Shown: positions 35,178-48,358 of the stretch, piece after piece | Position numbering within the stretch: the first letter of the stretch is position 1 | Layout of the letters: each line of letters begins with the position of its first letter | Source of the DNA: Pseudomonas ovata | GTDB taxonomy: Bacteria > Pseudomonadota > Gammaproteobacteria > Pseudomonadales > Pseudomonadaceae | Direction of reading: 5' to 3' | DNA: 64,000 bases | Assembly: GCF_003131185.1 (NCBI RefSeq) | Contig: NZ_QFFU01000001.1 | Coordinates: 434,001-498,000, forward strand | Translations under genes and position numbers: made by a program | The notes under the pieces: generated by a model | What the model was told of the DNA's origin: nothing | The model's database searches: none | The model's input: the letters and a program-made list of their open reading frames with translations, nothing else

Positions 35178-36263
35178 CTACCTCAGTTTCAGCGTGGCAA
35201 GGCCGAACAGCACCAGGATCACCGTGATGATCCAGAAGCGGACGATCACCCGTGGCTCTGGCCAGCCTTTGAGTTCAAAGTGGTGGTGGATGGGCGCCAT
35301 GCGAAACACACGGCGACCGGTCAGCTTGAAGGACGTCACCTGAATGACCACTGACAGGGTTTCCATCACGAACACACCGCCCATGATGAACAGCACGATT
35401 TCCTGGCGCACGATCACCGCGATGGTGCCCAGCGCAGCCCCCAGCGCCAGTGCGCCGACATCGCCCATGAAGACCTGGGCCGGATAGGTGTTGAACCACA
35501 GAAACCCAAGGCCCGCGCCGATCAGGGCGCTGCAGAATACGATCAGTTCACCGGCACCCGGCACGTAGGGAATCAGCAGGTATTCGGCAAACTTCACGTT
35601 GCCCGACAGGTAGCAGAAGATGCCCAGCGCGCCGCCGACCATGACCGTCGGCATGATGGCCAGGCCGTCCAGGCCGTCGGTCAGGTTGACCGCATTGCTG
35701 GAGCCGACGATGACCAGGTAGGTCAGCACCACAAAGAAGACCGCGCCCAGCTGCCAGTGCATGTCCTTGAACATCGGCACGATCAGCGTGGTTTCGACCG
35801 GCGATTGCGCCGTGACGTAAAGGAATATGGCCGCACACAGGCCGAACACCGATTGCCAGAAGTACTTCCAGCGGCTCGGCAGCCCGCGCGAATTCTTTTC
35901 GATCACCTTGCGGTAGTCGTCGACCCAGCCGATGGCGCCGAACAAAAGGGTGACCAGCAGCACGACCCAGACATAACGGTTGGTGAGGTCGGCCCACAGC
36001 AAGGTGCTGACGGCAATCGACGACAGGATCAAGGCACCGCCCATGGTCGGCGTACCGGACTTGGACAGGTGCGACTGCGGGCCGTCATTGCGCACTGACT
36101 GGCCGATCTGGCGGGTCTGCAGGGTGCGGATCATCCAGGGGCCCAGGCACAGCGACAGGCTCAGGGCGGTGAGCACGCCCAGAATCCCGCGCAAGGTCAG
36201 GTATTGGAAGACGGCAAAGCCTTTGTAGAACTGTTGTAGAAATTCAGCCAACAGCAACAGCAT
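35178..36263 (-). CDS. mraY: MraY phospho-N-acetylmuramoyl-pentapeptide transferase
   Basis: This 361-residue protein has ten transmembrane helices, with the metal-site motifs [10 protein letters not shown] and [10 protein letters not shown] and the substrate-binding [11 protein letters not shown] near the C-terminus. It transfers phospho-MurNAc-pentapeptide to undecaprenyl phosphate, making lipid I in the inner membrane. The ATG at 36263 shares one nt with the murF stop (TGATG). Confidence 0.98.
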   Translation of the reverse strand: MLLLLAEFLQQFYKGFAVFQYLTLRGILGVLTALSLSLCLGPWMIRTLQTRQIGQSVRNDGPQSHLSKSGTPTMGGALILSSIAVSTLLWADLTNRYVWVVLLVTLLFGAIGWVDDYRKVIEKNSRGLPSRWKYFWQSVFGLCAAIFLYVTAQSPVETTLIVPMFKDMHWQLGAVFFVVLTYLVIVGSSNAVNLTDGLDGLAIMPTVMVGGALGIFCYLSGNVKFAEYLLIPYVPGAGELIVFCSALIGAGLGFLWFNTYPAQVFMGDVGALALGAALGTIAVIVRQEIVLFIMGGVFVMETLSVVIQVTSFKLTGRRVFRMAPIHHHFELKGWPEPRVIVRFWIITVILVLFGLATLKLR

Positions 36264-37633
36264 CAATGTTTCTCCAGGCTGGAACTGCACAAGGCCGCCA
36301 CGACGTTTTCCATGGCGGCACTGCGCGATCCCTTGATCAGTAAAGTGGTGTTTGAATCGTGTTCGTCCGCCAGCGCAGCAATCAGCTCGGCCTGGCTGGC
36401 GAAGTGGCGCGCCTGCGCGCCGAAGGCATTGACCGCGTGCTGCATCAGGGAGCCGGTGGCATACAGGGCATCAACCTTGCCGGCGGCGTAGGCACCAACC
36501 TCGCGGTGGCCTTGCTCGGCCCAGTCGCCCAGCTCGCCGATGTCACCCAGTACCAGCACCTTGCGCCCCTCGAAGCCGCCAAGCAGATCGACTGCCGCGT
36601 TGATCGAGGACGGGTTGGCGTTGTAGGTGTCGTCGATGACTCGCTGGCCGTTGGCGGCGATCTGCGACACGGCGCGGCCCTTGACCGGCTGCATGGCCGC
36701 CAGACCGGCCACGATGCCATCCAGGCCGACGCCCAGGGCACTCGCGGCAGCGGCCGCTGCCAGGGCGTTGGCCACGTTATGCGTACCCAGCAGGTTCAAT
36801 TGCACGCCAACTGCACCCTGCGGGCTGTGCAACGTGAAACCCGGGCAACCGCGGGCATCGCGCTGCAGGTGGCTGGCGTGGAAGTCGGCTTGCGGGTTGT
36901 TCAGGGCAAAGCTCAGCACCTGACGCTCGCCGGCGCGCTTGTGCCAGATCGGGAAGGCCTTGTCGTCCAGGTTGAGCACGGCTACGCCCAGGGCATCGAG
37001 GCCTTCGATGATTTCGCCCTTGGCCTCGACAATGCGCTCGGGACCGCCGAACTCACCCACGTGGGCGGTACCGGCGTTGGTCAGGATGGCCACATGCGGC
37101 TTGGCCAGGCTGACGGTGTAGGCAATCTCACCGACCCGCGAAGCGCCCAGCTCGATGACCGCTGCGCAGTGTTCGGCGGCCAGTTCCAGCAGGGTCAACG
37201 GTACGCCCAAATCGTTGTTCAGGTTGCCACGGGTAGCGAGCACCGGACCGCGCGTGCGCAGGATGCTGGCGAGCATTTCCTTGACCGTGGTCTTGCCGCT
37301 GGAGCCGGTAACGGCCGCCACGGGCCGGTCAATGAAAGCATTGCGATTGAGCGCCCCCAGTTGCGCCAGGGCCTTGCGGGTGTCGAGCACCACCAGTTGC
37401 GGCAGGGCCACGCCCGGGACTTCGCGCTCGACCAGTGCACCCACTGCGCCCTTGGCCGCCACCTGTTGCAGGTAATCGTGACCGTCGAAATTCGGCCCGG
37501 TAAGGGCCACGAACAACTGACCCGGCACAAGGCTGCGGCTGTCGATGCTGACCCCGGAAAAATGGCAGTCGTCACCGACGCGGCGGGCATCCAGCGGCGT
37601 GAGCAGTTGACTGAAGCTCAAGGGCTCAAGCAT
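36263..37633 (-). CDS. murF: UDP-MurNAc-tripeptide:D-Ala-D-Ala ligase MurF
   Basis: This 456-residue Mur ligase starts [10 protein letters not shown]. It carries the ATP loop [13 protein letters not shown], the glutamate segment [11 protein letters not shown], the NALAAAAAA helix and the C-terminal [10 protein letters not shown] motif. It adds D-Ala-D-Ala to the nucleotide tripeptide, the last cytoplasmic precursor step. The ATG at 37633 overlaps the murE end by 8 nt; the long in-frame extension is an alternative frame of murE. Confidence 0.98.
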   Translation of the reverse strand: MLEPLSFSQLLTPLDARRVGDDCHFSGVSIDSRSLVPGQLFVALTGPNFDGHDYLQQVAAKGAVGALVEREVPGVALPQLVVLDTRKALAQLGALNRNAFIDRPVAAVTGSSGKTTVKEMLASILRTRGPVLATRGNLNNDLGVPLTLLELAAEHCAAVIELGASRVGEIAYTVSLAKPHVAILTNAGTAHVGEFGGPERIVEAKGEIIEGLDALGVAVLNLDDKAFPIWHKRAGERQVLSFALNNPQADFHASHLQRDARGCPGFTLHSPQGAVGVQLNLLGTHNVANALAAAAAASALGVGLDGIVAGLAAMQPVKGRAVSQIAANGQRVIDDTYNANPSSINAAVDLLGGFEGRKVLVLGDIGELGDWAEQGHREVGAYAAGKVDALYATGSLMQHAVNAFGAQARHFASQAELIAALADEHDSNTTLLIKGSRSAAMENVVAALCSSSLEKH

Positions 37634-39088
37634 GTGTGGCCTCCCATGCAGCCAGGGCCCTGGTGGCCTCTTCAAGGTCGGAGAACGGCTGGCGCTGACC
37701 ATCGATCTCCTGGTAGTCCTCATGCCCCTTGCCGGCCAGCAGCACCACATCGTCCGCCTGGGCGGCGGCGATGAACTGCGCGATGGCCCGGCCACGGCCT
37801 TCGATGAAATGCACCTGATCGGCAGCGCCAAAGCCACTGCGGATGTCGTCGAAGATCTGCGCTGGCGCTTCGCTGCGCGGGTTGTCGTCGGTAACCAGGA
37901 CCTCATCGGCCAGGCGTTCGGCCACTTCGGCCATCAGCGGGCGCTTGCCGCGATCACGGTCACCGCCACAGCCGAACAGGCACAACAGACGGCCACGCGC
38001 ATGCGGGCGCAGCGCTTCGAGGACCTTTTCCAGGGCATCGGGGGTGTGGGCGTAATCGACCACCACCAGCGGCTGGCTGCCCCCGCCCAGGCGCTGCATG
38101 CGACCGACGGGGCCTTCGAGCTTCGGCAGGACCTTGAGAATTTCGTCCAGGGCGTAGTTCAGGCCCAGCAAGGCACCGATTGCAGCCAGCACGTTGCTCA
38201 GGTTGAAGCGGCCCAGCAGGCTGCTGCGCAGGAAATGCTCGCCGTGGGAAGTCACCAGGGTCGCACGCACGCCGTGATCGTCGAACTGCGCTTCGCGGCA
38301 ATACAGCGAAGCGCTGCTGTCCAGCAGGCTATAGGTGATCAGACGCCCGCGGTGTGGCGCGTCGGCCAGCTCGCGACCGAAGGCGTCGTCCAGGTTGATC
38401 ACCCGGCATTGCAGGTCCGGCCAGGCAAACAGCCGGGCCTTGGCCGCACCATAGGCCTCCATGGTGCCGTGGTAATCAAGATGGTCGCGCGACAGGTTGG
38501 TGAACACCGCCACGTCGAATTCCAGGGCCTTGACCCGGCCTTGCTCCAGCCCGTGGGACGACACTTCCATGGCCACGGCGCGCGCGTGCGCCTGCATGAG
38601 ATCGGCCAGGGTGGCTTGTACGGCAATCGGGTCAGGCGTGGTATGCCGGCCGCTTTCGAGTGCGCCATAGAAACCGGTGCCCAGCGTACCGACGATGCCA
38701 CAGCGCTGGCCCAACAGGTCCAGCGCCTGGGCCACCAGTTGGGTGACGCTGGTCTTGCCATTGGTGCCGGTAACGCCAACCAGGTTCAGGCTGCGGCTCG
38801 GCTCGCCGTAAAAGCGCCCGGCAATGGCCGAGAGTTGCCCGGCCAGGCCGCGCACCGGGATCAGCGGCACGTCGGTCAGTGGCAGCACGCTGGTGCCTTC
38901 GGATTCGTAGGCCACGGCGGCAGCACCACGATGCAGGGCATCGGCAATATGCTCGCGACCGTCGACCTTCAGGCCCGGCACGGCCAGAAACAGATCACCC
39001 GGACGCACCTTGCGGCTGTCCAGGGTCAGTTCGCGAATGAACGGATCGCGATCGGTGCTCGGGAAGATCTTGCTCAGATTGAAAGCCA

Positions 39089-39089
<1 letters not shown>
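37626..39089 (-). CDS. murE: UDP-MurNAc-L-Ala-D-Glu:meso-diaminopimelate ligase MurE
   Basis: This 487-residue Mur ligase has the ATP loop VGVTGTNGKTSVTQL and the substrate-choice motif DNPR (DDNPRSEAP), which marks ligases that add meso-diaminopimelate rather than lysine. The C-terminal domain ends LLAGKGHEDYQEIDGQRQPFSD, the typical MurE end. It acts on UDP-MurNAc-L-Ala-D-Glu in the cytoplasm. The ATG at 39089 shares one nt with the ftsI stop (TGATG). Confidence 0.98.
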
Positions 39090-41102
<2,013 letters not shown>

Positions 41103-41106
<4 letters not shown>

Positions 41107-42050
41107 CGCAACTTCTCCGCGACACGCATGACGGCGCTGCGCGAGCGTGGATTGGCACGGGTTTCGGTTTCAGACGCGAACTGTGCCTTGCCGATCAGGC
41201 GGACTTTCGGCTCGAAGGGCACGGACTTGATCGGCAGGTTGCGCGGCAGGTTGTCGGCTTCACCCTTGACCAGCTTGCGCATGAACAGCTTGACGATGCG
41301 GTCTTCCAGCGAATGGAAGCTGATCACCACCAGCCGACCGCCGATTTCCAGCGCATCGAGGGCCGCCTCAAGGCCGGCCTCCAGATCACCCAGTTCATTG
41401 TTGACGTGAATGCGCAGCCCCTGGAAGGCACGCGTGGCGGGGTGCTTGCCCTTTTCCCAGGCCGGGTTGGCGACCTTGAGTACTTCGGCCAGGTCGGCGG
41501 TGCGGGTAAAGGGCGTGACCTGGCGACGCTCGACCACGGCATTGGCCATGCGCCGGGCAAACCGCTCTTCGCCATATTCCTTGAACACGCGGGCCAGCTC
41601 TTCAGAGGGTGCAGTGGCGACAAACTGGGCGGCACTGATGCCCAGCCCCGGATTCATGCGCATGTCCAGAGGGCCGTCGTTCATGAAGCTGAAACCGCGC
41701 TCGGGGTCATCCAGCTGTGGCGAGGAAACGCCCAGGTCCAGCAGTACGCCACTGACCTTGCCATGCAGGTCACGCGCACGCACCTCGGCGCCCAGTTCGG
41801 CAAAACTGCGCTGCACAATGACAAAGCGGCCGTCTTCGGCCGCCAGCGCTTGCCCTGTGGCAATCGCTTGCGGGTCCTTGTCGAAGCCCAGCAGCCTTCC
41901 GTGCGGACCCAGATGCCCAAGCACGAGACGACTGTGACCGCCACGACCAAACGTGCCATCGAGATAGCAGCCATCGGCACGTACGGCCAGGGCCTCTACT
42001 GCTTCTTCCAGCAGTACGGTGGTGTGGGTAAAACCGCCATTCATAGTCAC
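41103..42050 (-). CDS. rsmH: RsmH 16S rRNA m4C1402 methyltransferase
   Basis: This 315-residue SAM methyltransferase contains the motif [35 protein letters not shown] and the C-terminal [11 protein letters not shown] segment. It methylates the N4 of C1402 in 16S rRNA, fine-tuning start-codon decoding. RsmI, which modifies the 2'-OH of the same nucleotide, is encoded just beyond rnpB. The start is a GTG at 42050 that overlaps the mraZ stop (GTGA); an ATG two codons later is an alternative. Formerly mraW. Confidence 0.97.
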
Positions 42051-42502
42051 AGGATCAGGTCACGTAAATCATCAGGCATCGCGCCAGGTTGTTGAATAGC
42101 CGCCAGGTCCGCCTCAGCAAGAGCGTTCCAGGCGTCCTCGTCCCACACTTGAAACTTGTTTAGCTGGCCAACTAACATCACGCGCTTATCCAACTTGGCA
42201 TGTACGCGTAAACGTGGCGGTACAAGCAATCGCCCGCTGCCATCAAGCTCCAGATCGACTGCATTGCCGATCAATAGCCGCTGAAGACGACGATTTTCTT
42301 CTCGGAAGGTGGCGAGCTCACGCAGCTTCGCCTCAATCAGTTCCCACTCGGACAGCGGGTAAATACACAAGCAGGGATCGATAGCATCAATGGTCACGAT
42401 CAATTGGCCACCACTGCGCGAATCGAGCTCGTCACGGTAACGACTCGGCATGGCGAGACGTCCCTTGGCGTCGAGGTTGATTGCGTTGGCACCACGAAAC
42501 AC
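42047..42502 (-). CDS. mraZ: MraZ transcriptional regulator
   Basis: This 151-residue protein has two MraZ/AbrB-like repeats, each with a DxxGR motif ([16 protein letters not shown] and [15 protein letters not shown]). MraZ forms dodecameric rings and represses the dcw cluster, including itself, in E. coli. The start is a GTG at 42502. It is the first gene of the cluster; three regularly spaced repeats that fit MraZ boxes lie 41-67 nt upstream. Confidence 0.96.
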   Translation of the reverse strand: MFRGANAINLDAKGRLAMPSRYRDELDSRSGGQLIVTIDAIDPCLCIYPLSEWELIEAKLRELATFREENRRLQRLLIGNAVDLELDGSGRLLVPPRLRVHAKLDKRVMLVGQLNKFQVWDEDAWNALAEADLAAIQQPGAMPDDLRDLIL

Positions 42503-42542
42503 AGGCGAAGTCTCCGAATTCTACCTTCTCGCACTGGAAAAA

Positions 42543-42569
42543 CCCACTTCGTGCCACTTTCTGCCACTT
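42543..42569 (-). promoter_or_regulatory. Three MraZ-box-like direct repeats
   Basis: On the minus strand AAGTGG occurs three times at exactly 10-nt steps (42564-42569, 42554-42559, 42544-42549; the last reads AAGTGGG). Helical-turn-spaced GTGG/TGGG repeats in front of mraZ are the known binding target of MraZ. They lie directly after the -10 box, around the start of transcription. Confidence 0.75.
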
Positions 42570-42575
42570 GCGCAC

Positions 42576-42605
42576 ACTATAGGAACGCGCCCACCACACC
42601 GTCAA
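42576..42605 (-). promoter_or_regulatory. Sigma70-type promoter of the dcw cluster
   Basis: On the minus strand TTGACG (42600-42605) and TATAGT (42576-42581) are separated by 18 nt. This is the strongest promoter-like element upstream of mraZ and predicts a leader of about 67 nt. Confidence 0.75.
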
Positions 42606-42813
42606 GGCGAACCCCTAAGGAAAACCCTTACATAACGGAGATTTAGGAGTGGTATTGGATGAGGAGATATGTATCAGGCGATCCGCTCGCAGACTAATCA
42701 GCGAGAAATCAGGAAATTGAGAGTAGAAGTTAAAGTGTTTTGTGAAGTTCGAAAATTTTTCTGATATTTGCGAACCGGTCACGCCTGCCAAAAAAGCAGA
42801 TGGAAGGAGGTGG

Positions 42814-43168
42814 AGAGTCGATCTGTAAGCCGGGTTCTGTCGAGGACAGTCATTCCTCTACGACGGCCATCACTGGACGTCTTTAGCAACCTACCCGGTT
42901 CCAGCGCGGGCCACGCCTAGGAACCCTATTTGGTCTTGCTCCGAGTGGGGTTTACCTTGCCACGAACTGTTGCCAGACGTGCGGTGCGCTCTTACCGCAC
43001 CTTTTCACCCTTACCGGCACCGAAGTGCTTAGGCGGTTATTTTCTGTGGCACTTTCCGTAGGCTCACGCCTCCCAGGCGTTACCTGGCACTCCGCCCTAT
43101 GGAGCCCGGACTTTCCTCCCCCCCTTGTTGCGGAACAACAAGAGGCAGCGACTGTCCAATCGACTCTC
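42814..43168 (-). ncRNA. rnpB: RNase P RNA (type A)
   Basis: The minus strand carries a full type-A RNase P RNA of about 355 nt. The 5' and 3' ends pair (GAGAGTCGATT / GATCGACTCTC, helix P1), the conserved GGAGGAAAGTCCGGGCTCC block lies near the 5' end, and GACAGAACCCGGCTTACAG near the 3' end. It is the catalytic RNA that trims tRNA 5' leaders, with protein RnpA. The ends are assigned from the P1 helix and may be off by a few nt. A promoter with TTGTTC/TAACCT lies directly upstream. Confidence 0.97.
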
Positions 43169-43176
43169 CGCCGCCA

Positions 43177-43205
43177 AGGTTAGCGGCACACGCCGGCAAG
43201 AACAA
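43177..43205 (-). promoter_or_regulatory. rnpB promoter
   Basis: TTGTTC (43200-43205) and TAACCT (43177-43182) on the minus strand are 17 nt apart. Initiation about 7-8 nt downstream matches the predicted RNA 5' end near 43168. Confidence 0.6.
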
Positions 43206-43248
43206 GCTTTAAAAGCCTGGACCGGCGCGTGGCAGTCACAAAAGTGCT

Positions 43249-44121
43249 TTATTTTTCCTTTTGCTTATCAAGCGCTAACTGATAAAGCAGGTTTTTACGC
43301 ACCCCGGTGATTTCAGCGGCCAGCGCGGCCGCCCGCTTGACCGGCAGGTCCTGCAACAGCAAGTCCAGCACCCGGCGCGCTTCGGCATTGACCGCCTCTT
43401 CGCCCTCGGGCGCGCTCCAGCCGGCGACCAGCACCACACACTCACCGCGCTGCTGGTTGCTGTCGGCCTCGACGAATGCGCGCAACTGCGCCAGTGGCAG
43501 CCCCTTGAGCGTCTCGAAGGTCTTGGTCAGCTCGCGCGCCAGCAAGGCCGGGCGCTCGGCACCAAAAATCGCCTCCATGTCCTGCAGGCATTCCAGAATG
43601 CGGTGCGGGGCCTCGTAGAAAATCAGCGTGCGCGGCTCTTCAAGGAGCTGCTCCAGGCGCGACCGGCGTCCTGTCGCCTTGGCCGGCAGAAAACCCTCGA
43701 AGATGAAACGGTCCGACGGCAGCCCGGCGGCCGACAAGGCGGCAATCAGCGCGCAGGCACCGGGCACCGGCACCACGGCAATACCGGCCGCACGCGCCTG
43801 GCGCACCAGGTGATAGCCTGGGTCCGAGATCAGAGGCGTACCCGCATCGGAAATCAACGCCACATTGTCGCCCGCCAGCAGGCGCTCGATGAAGCGGCTG
43901 CCCTCGGCACGCTCGTTATGCTCATGACAGGCCGCCAATGGCGTTGCTATGCCAAAGTGCTGCATCAATCGCATGGAATGGCGTGTATCCTCAGCGGCAA
44001 TAAGCGCGACTTCACGCAGAACCTTCAGCGCCCGCACACTCATGTCGTCCAGATTGCCGATGGGCGTGGCCACGACATAAAGCGAGCCGGCGGCGGAATT
44101 CGAAGCGACCTGAACAGTCAA
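43249..44121 (-). CDS. rsmI: RsmI 16S rRNA 2'-O-ribose C1402 methyltransferase
   Basis: This protein of about 290 residues belongs to the tetrapyrrole-methylase-fold family. It shows GSLYVVATPIGNLDD at the N-terminus, AAEDTRHS, LISDAGTPLISDPG, and FYEAPHR, all RsmI hallmarks, and ends in a lysine-rich tail. It methylates the ribose of C1402 using SAM. No ATG fits the family start; a TTG at 44121 with GAGGTG six nt upstream gives MTVQVASNSAAGSLY and is chosen, while GTG three codons earlier is an alternative. The much longer ATG-like extensions lack similarity. It is transcribed toward rnpB and divergent from lpoA. Confidence 0.93.
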   Translation of the reverse strand: MTVQVASNSAAGSLYVVATPIGNLDDMSVRALKVLREVALIAAEDTRHSMRLMQHFGIATPLAACHEHNERAEGSRFIERLLAGDNVALISDAGTPLISDPGYHLVRQARAAGIAVVPVPGACALIAALSAAGLPSDRFIFEGFLPAKATGRRSRLEQLLEEPRTLIFYEAPHRILECLQDMEAIFGAERPALLARELTKTFETLKGLPLAQLRAFVEADSNQQRGECVVLVAGWSAPEGEEAVNAEARRVLDLLLQDLPVKRAAALAAEITGVRKNLLYQLALDKQKEK

Positions 44122-44338
44122 AGCGCACACCTCATATGATGACTCCAAGCGATCTATAAAAAGAAGCATTGTACAGGCTACAAAAGCTTTGGACGGGGTC
44201 GCACACCGGCAAGCCTGCAAAAGGAAGTAAAGGCATGATTGCAGTACACCCACCTCCTATAAAGCGCGTGACGCCCCGAGCGCCATCCCCGTCAGACCCT
44301 TGCACGCCTTCAAAGTCGCACCCTGGCCAGTGCTTGGG

Positions 44339-44344
44339 TACAAT
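44339..44344 (+). promoter_or_regulatory. Possible -10 box for lpoA
   Basis: TACAAT (44339-44344) lies 37 nt before the lpoA start, with no good -35 at the proper distance. The remaining part of the 259-nt rsmI-lpoA gap shows nothing else that I can support. Confidence 0.35.
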
Positions 44345-44380
44345 TGCCCGTTAATTTGCTTGAGTATCAGGAACACATCC

Positions 44381-46198
44381 ATGATCGCTTGTCTGCGGCT
44401 GTTCTCTGCCCTCGGTCTCGTCGCCTTACTGGCCGCCTGTACCACTGGCTCACCCACCTCCAGCCTCGGAGAGCTGCCTCGCACTCCCGATGCCAGCATC
44501 GAACAGTTGCTGGAACAGGCGGCGGCGGCCAACACCCCCGAAAAAGCCTCTACCCTGCGCCTGAGTGCCGCTGACCTGGCCAACCGCCAGGGCAACCCGG
44601 GCCGCGCAGCGCAGCTGCTCGAACAGGTCAAGCTCGACCAACTGCCACCGGGCCTGCAGGTGTTTGCCAGCACGCTGTCGGCAGAGCTGGCCCTGGGCCG
44701 CAACCAGCCCAAGGCCGCCCTTGCCGCCTTGACCCACCCGAGCCTGCAGCGCCTGGGCGAACTGTCGGTCGAGCAACAAGTGCGCACCCACACCGTTCAT
44801 GCCCGCGCCCTGGAGCTGGACGGCCAGATCCTGCCCGCGGTGCGCGAGCGCGTATTTGCAGGCCCCCTGCTGCAAGGCAACGACCTTGTCGCCAACAACG
44901 ACGCCATCTGGAAGATGCTGTCCACCTTGCCGGTCGAGCAATTGCAAGCGACCACTAACGATGATTTCGGCGCCTGGCTGAATCTGGCCCGCGCACTCAA
45001 GGGCGCCGGCACCTTGGAGCAGCAACAGGCCGCCATCGACGCCTGGAAAGCCCAGAACCCTCAGCACCCCGGCGCCCAACAACTGCCGGCAGCGCTGGCA
45101 CAATTGCGCTCGCTGACCAGCGAACCGCTGACCCGCATCGCCCTGCTACTGCCCCAGGAAGGTCAACTGGCCAATGTTGCCAAGGCGCTGCGCGAAGGCT
45201 TCCTGGCGGCGCACTACCAGGCCCAGCAGGCCGGCCAGAACCCGCCTGCCATTCAGATCTTCGACAGCTCGCGCCTGACTTCAATGGATGAGTTCTATCG
45301 CCAGGCCCAGGCGGCCGGCGTCCAACTGGTTGTCGGCCCGCTGGAAAAGGACCTGGTCAAGCAGCTCAGCGCCCGCCCGACCCTGCCGATCACTACCCTG
45401 GCGCTCAACTACAGCGACAGCGCCACCTCCGGCCCGCAGGAATTGTTCCAGTTCGGCCTGGCCGCCGAGGACGAAGCCCGCGAAGTAGCTCGCCGCGCCT
45501 GGGCAGACGGCAAACGCACCGCCGTGGCCATGGTGCCCAAGGGCGAATGGGGCGACCGTGTCCTGGCCGCCTTCAATAACAGCTGGCGCGCCAAGGGCGG
45601 CACCTTGCTGGCCGTAGAACGCATCGACCAGCCGGTCGACCTGGCCCGCCAGATCGCCGACATGTTCAAGTTGCGCTCCAGCGAAGGCCGCGCCCAGCGC
45701 CTGCAGAGTGCCACCGGCGCCCAGGTGGCCGCACAGCCGTCGCGCAGCCAGGAAATCGACTTCATGTTCCTGGTCGCCACCCCGCAACAGGCCCAGCAGA
45801 TCAAGCCGACCATGGTCTTCCAGTACGCTGGCGACGTGCCGGTCTACGCCACCTCGCAGCTGTTCACCAACAGCAACGACCAGGCCCAGTACAACGACCT
45901 CAATGGCGTGCGTTTCTGCGACACGCCCTGGCTGCTCAACGCCAACGACCCATTGCGCCAGCAGGTCGTCGCCCAGTGGCCACAAGCCTCCGGCAGCCTG
46001 GGGCGCCTGTATGCCATGGGTGTAGATGCCTATCGCCTGGCCCCACGCCTGGGCCAGCTCAAGGCCTTGCCTGACAGCCGCCTGGAGGGCTTGTCCGGCA
46101 GCCTGAGCCTGAACCCCAATCGCCGCATCGAGCGCCAACTGCCCTGGGCCGAGTTTGTCAATGGCCAGGTCCAGCGCCTGCCGGACACCGCGCCTTGA
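44381..46198 (+). CDS. lpoA: LpoA outer-membrane lipoprotein activator of PBP1A
   Basis: This 605-residue lipoprotein has a lipobox LAAC with lipidated Cys20 (ALLAAC). The N-terminal TPR-like helical part (about 30-260) is followed by a periplasmic-binding-protein-like domain (about 270-590; TRIALLLPQEGQLANVAKALREGF). LpoA reaches from the outer membrane through the wall to stimulate the penicillin-binding protein PBP1A. The start ATG at 44381 is chosen for the signal peptide. It leads a four-gene rightward group with yraN, the SIS-domain gene and the BON-domain lipoprotein gene, an arrangement common in gammaproteobacteria. Confidence 0.95.
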   Translation: MIACLRLFSALGLVALLAACTTGSPTSSLGELPRTPDASIEQLLEQAAAANTPEKASTLRLSAADLANRQGNPGRAAQLLEQVKLDQLPPGLQVFASTLSAELALGRNQPKAALAALTHPSLQRLGELSVEQQVRTHTVHARALELDGQILPAVRERVFAGPLLQGNDLVANNDAIWKMLSTLPVEQLQATTNDDFGAWLNLARALKGAGTLEQQQAAIDAWKAQNPQHPGAQQLPAALAQLRSLTSEPLTRIALLLPQEGQLANVAKALREGFLAAHYQAQQAGQNPPAIQIFDSSRLTSMDEFYRQAQAAGVQLVVGPLEKDLVKQLSARPTLPITTLALNYSDSATSGPQELFQFGLAAEDEAREVARRAWADGKRTAVAMVPKGEWGDRVLAAFNNSWRAKGGTLLAVERIDQPVDLARQIADMFKLRSSEGRAQRLQSATGAQVAAQPSRSQEIDFMFLVATPQQAQQIKPTMVFQYAGDVPVYATSQLFTNSNDQAQYNDLNGVRFCDTPWLLNANDPLRQQVVAQWPQASGSLGRLYAMGVDAYRLAPRLGQLKALPDSRLEGLSGSLSLNPNRRIERQLPWAEFVNGQVQRLPDTAP

Positions 46199-46563
46199 AA
46201 TCAGGCGGCACCCCTGCAGGGCGCGAGGCGGAAGCCTGGGCCCTGCGGTACCTGCTGCAACAAGGTTTGACCCTGATCGAGACGAACTGGTCATGTCGAC
46301 GCGGCGAGCTTGATCTGGTCATGCTCGACGGCGATACAGTAGTATTCGTCGAGGTTCGTTACCGGCGCTACAAAGGCTGGGGCGGCGCACTGCAAAGCGT
46401 CGATGCACGCAAGCAGGAAAAGCTCGTCATGGCGGCGCAGCTGTTCCTGCAACAGGCGCCGCACTGGGCCGAACATCCCTGTCGCTTCGATGTACTGGCG
46501 ATCGAGGGTGAACCTGACCAGGCAGTCCCCCTGAACTGGCTCAGGAACGCCTTCGACAGTTGA
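46195..46563 (+). CDS. yraN: YraN family (UPF0102) nuclease-fold protein
   Basis: This 122-residue protein has the family's endonuclease-like core, with GREAEAWALRYLLQQG followed by CRRGELDLVMLDGDTVVFVEVRYR, which contains the acidic pair and Glu-x-Arg pattern of the PD-(D/E)xK fold. Its cellular role is unproven; Holliday-junction-resolvase-like activity has been suggested. The start is a TTG at 46195 overlapping the lpoA stop (TTGA), which gives the right length and no ATG fits. The gene directly follows lpoA, as in other gammaproteobacteria. Confidence 0.9.
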   Translation: MKSGGTPAGREAEAWALRYLLQQGLTLIETNWSCRRGELDLVMLDGDTVVFVEVRYRRYKGWGGALQSVDARKQEKLVMAAQLFLQQAPHWAEHPCRFDVLAIEGEPDQAVPLNWLRNAFDS

Positions 46564-46706
46564 ACAGGCCGACACCACCCTCGACTATCCCGCGCCCCCG
46601 ACACCCAGGCCCGCACGCCCTGCCATACAGAGCGCACAAAGGCATTGCCGGGCACCTGCGACAGCGGCACCAATAGCCGCCTGATGCTCTAACCAAGGTT
46701 ACTTAG

Positions 46707-47875
<1,169 letters not shown>

Positions 47876-47891
47876 TCGAGGCACCTGCAAT

Positions 47892-47923
47892 AAAAAAGGC
47901 GATCCACTGGATCGCCTTTTTTT
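47892..47923. terminator. Bidirectional terminator between dolP and sspB
   Basis: AAAAAAGGCGATCC and GGATCGCCTTTTTT flank a 3-nt loop, giving an 8-bp GC stem with A/T runs on both sides. It serves dolP rightward; the sspB stop overlaps its left-facing A run, so it also ends sspAB. Confidence 0.9.
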
Positions 47924-48341
47924 ATTTCACCACTTTCAGACTGGGCCTGCCGCTTGGGCGCGGTGGCTCGTTGTCCGGCGGTGGTGCATCGTCTTCCATG
48001 TCGATCTCGTCGACATCGTGCTCGTCCAGGGACGGCTCCAGATCAAAGACCATCCCCTGGCCATTCTCCCGGGCATAAATGCCCAGTATCGCGCCAACCG
48101 GGACGTACAACGTATGCGGCACACCGCCAAAGCGGCCTTCGAAACTGACCGCCTCGTTATCCATATGCAGATGACGCACGGCAGTGGGTGAAACGTTCAG
48201 GACAATCTGGCCATCATTGGCAAATCCCTGGGGGACCTGCACGGAGGGGTATTCCGCATTGACCAGCACATGCGGGGTGCAATCGTTATCCACAATCCAC
48301 TCATAAAGAGCACGAATCAGATAAGGGCGACTGGAGTTCAT
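47922..48341 (-). CDS. sspB: SspB ClpXP adaptor
   Basis: This 139-residue protein has the SspB fold (PYLIRALYEWIVDNDCTPHVLV, VSFEGRFGGVPHTLYVP) followed by a flexible acidic linker and the short C-terminal basic motif RPSLKVVK that docks on ClpX. It delivers ssrA-tagged peptides from stalled ribosomes to ClpXP. The ATG at 48341 is preceded by AAGGAG. It follows sspA by 17 nt, as in most gammaproteobacteria. Confidence 0.97.
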   Translation of the reverse strand: MNSSRPYLIRALYEWIVDNDCTPHVLVNAEYPSVQVPQGFANDGQIVLNVSPTAVRHLHMDNEAVSFEGRFGGVPHTLYVPVGAILGIYARENGQGMVFDLEPSLDEHDVDEIDMEDDAPPPDNEPPRPSGRPSLKVVK

Positions 48342-48358
48342 CAACGGCTCCTTAAGCC

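Larger units (their letters stand above)
42503..42813. other. mraZ-rnpB intergenic region (311 nt)
   Basis: No gene is seen. The mraZ-proximal half holds the dcw promoter and MraZ boxes (separate entries). The block from about 42640 to 42790 is markedly AT-rich compared with the rest of the window. A run of six Ts inside a CTGC/GCAG mini-hairpin (minus strand, near 42787-42802) just after rnpB may end its transcript. Confidence 0.5.

Noticed and set aside
43125..43310. A 61-codon ORF overlapping the 5' end of rnpB
   Set aside because: It lies in structured RNase P RNA sequence and the rsmI end; no coding evidence.
44169..44354. A short rightward ORF between rsmI and lpoA
   Set aside because: No RBS or similarity; it overlaps the lpoA promoter region.
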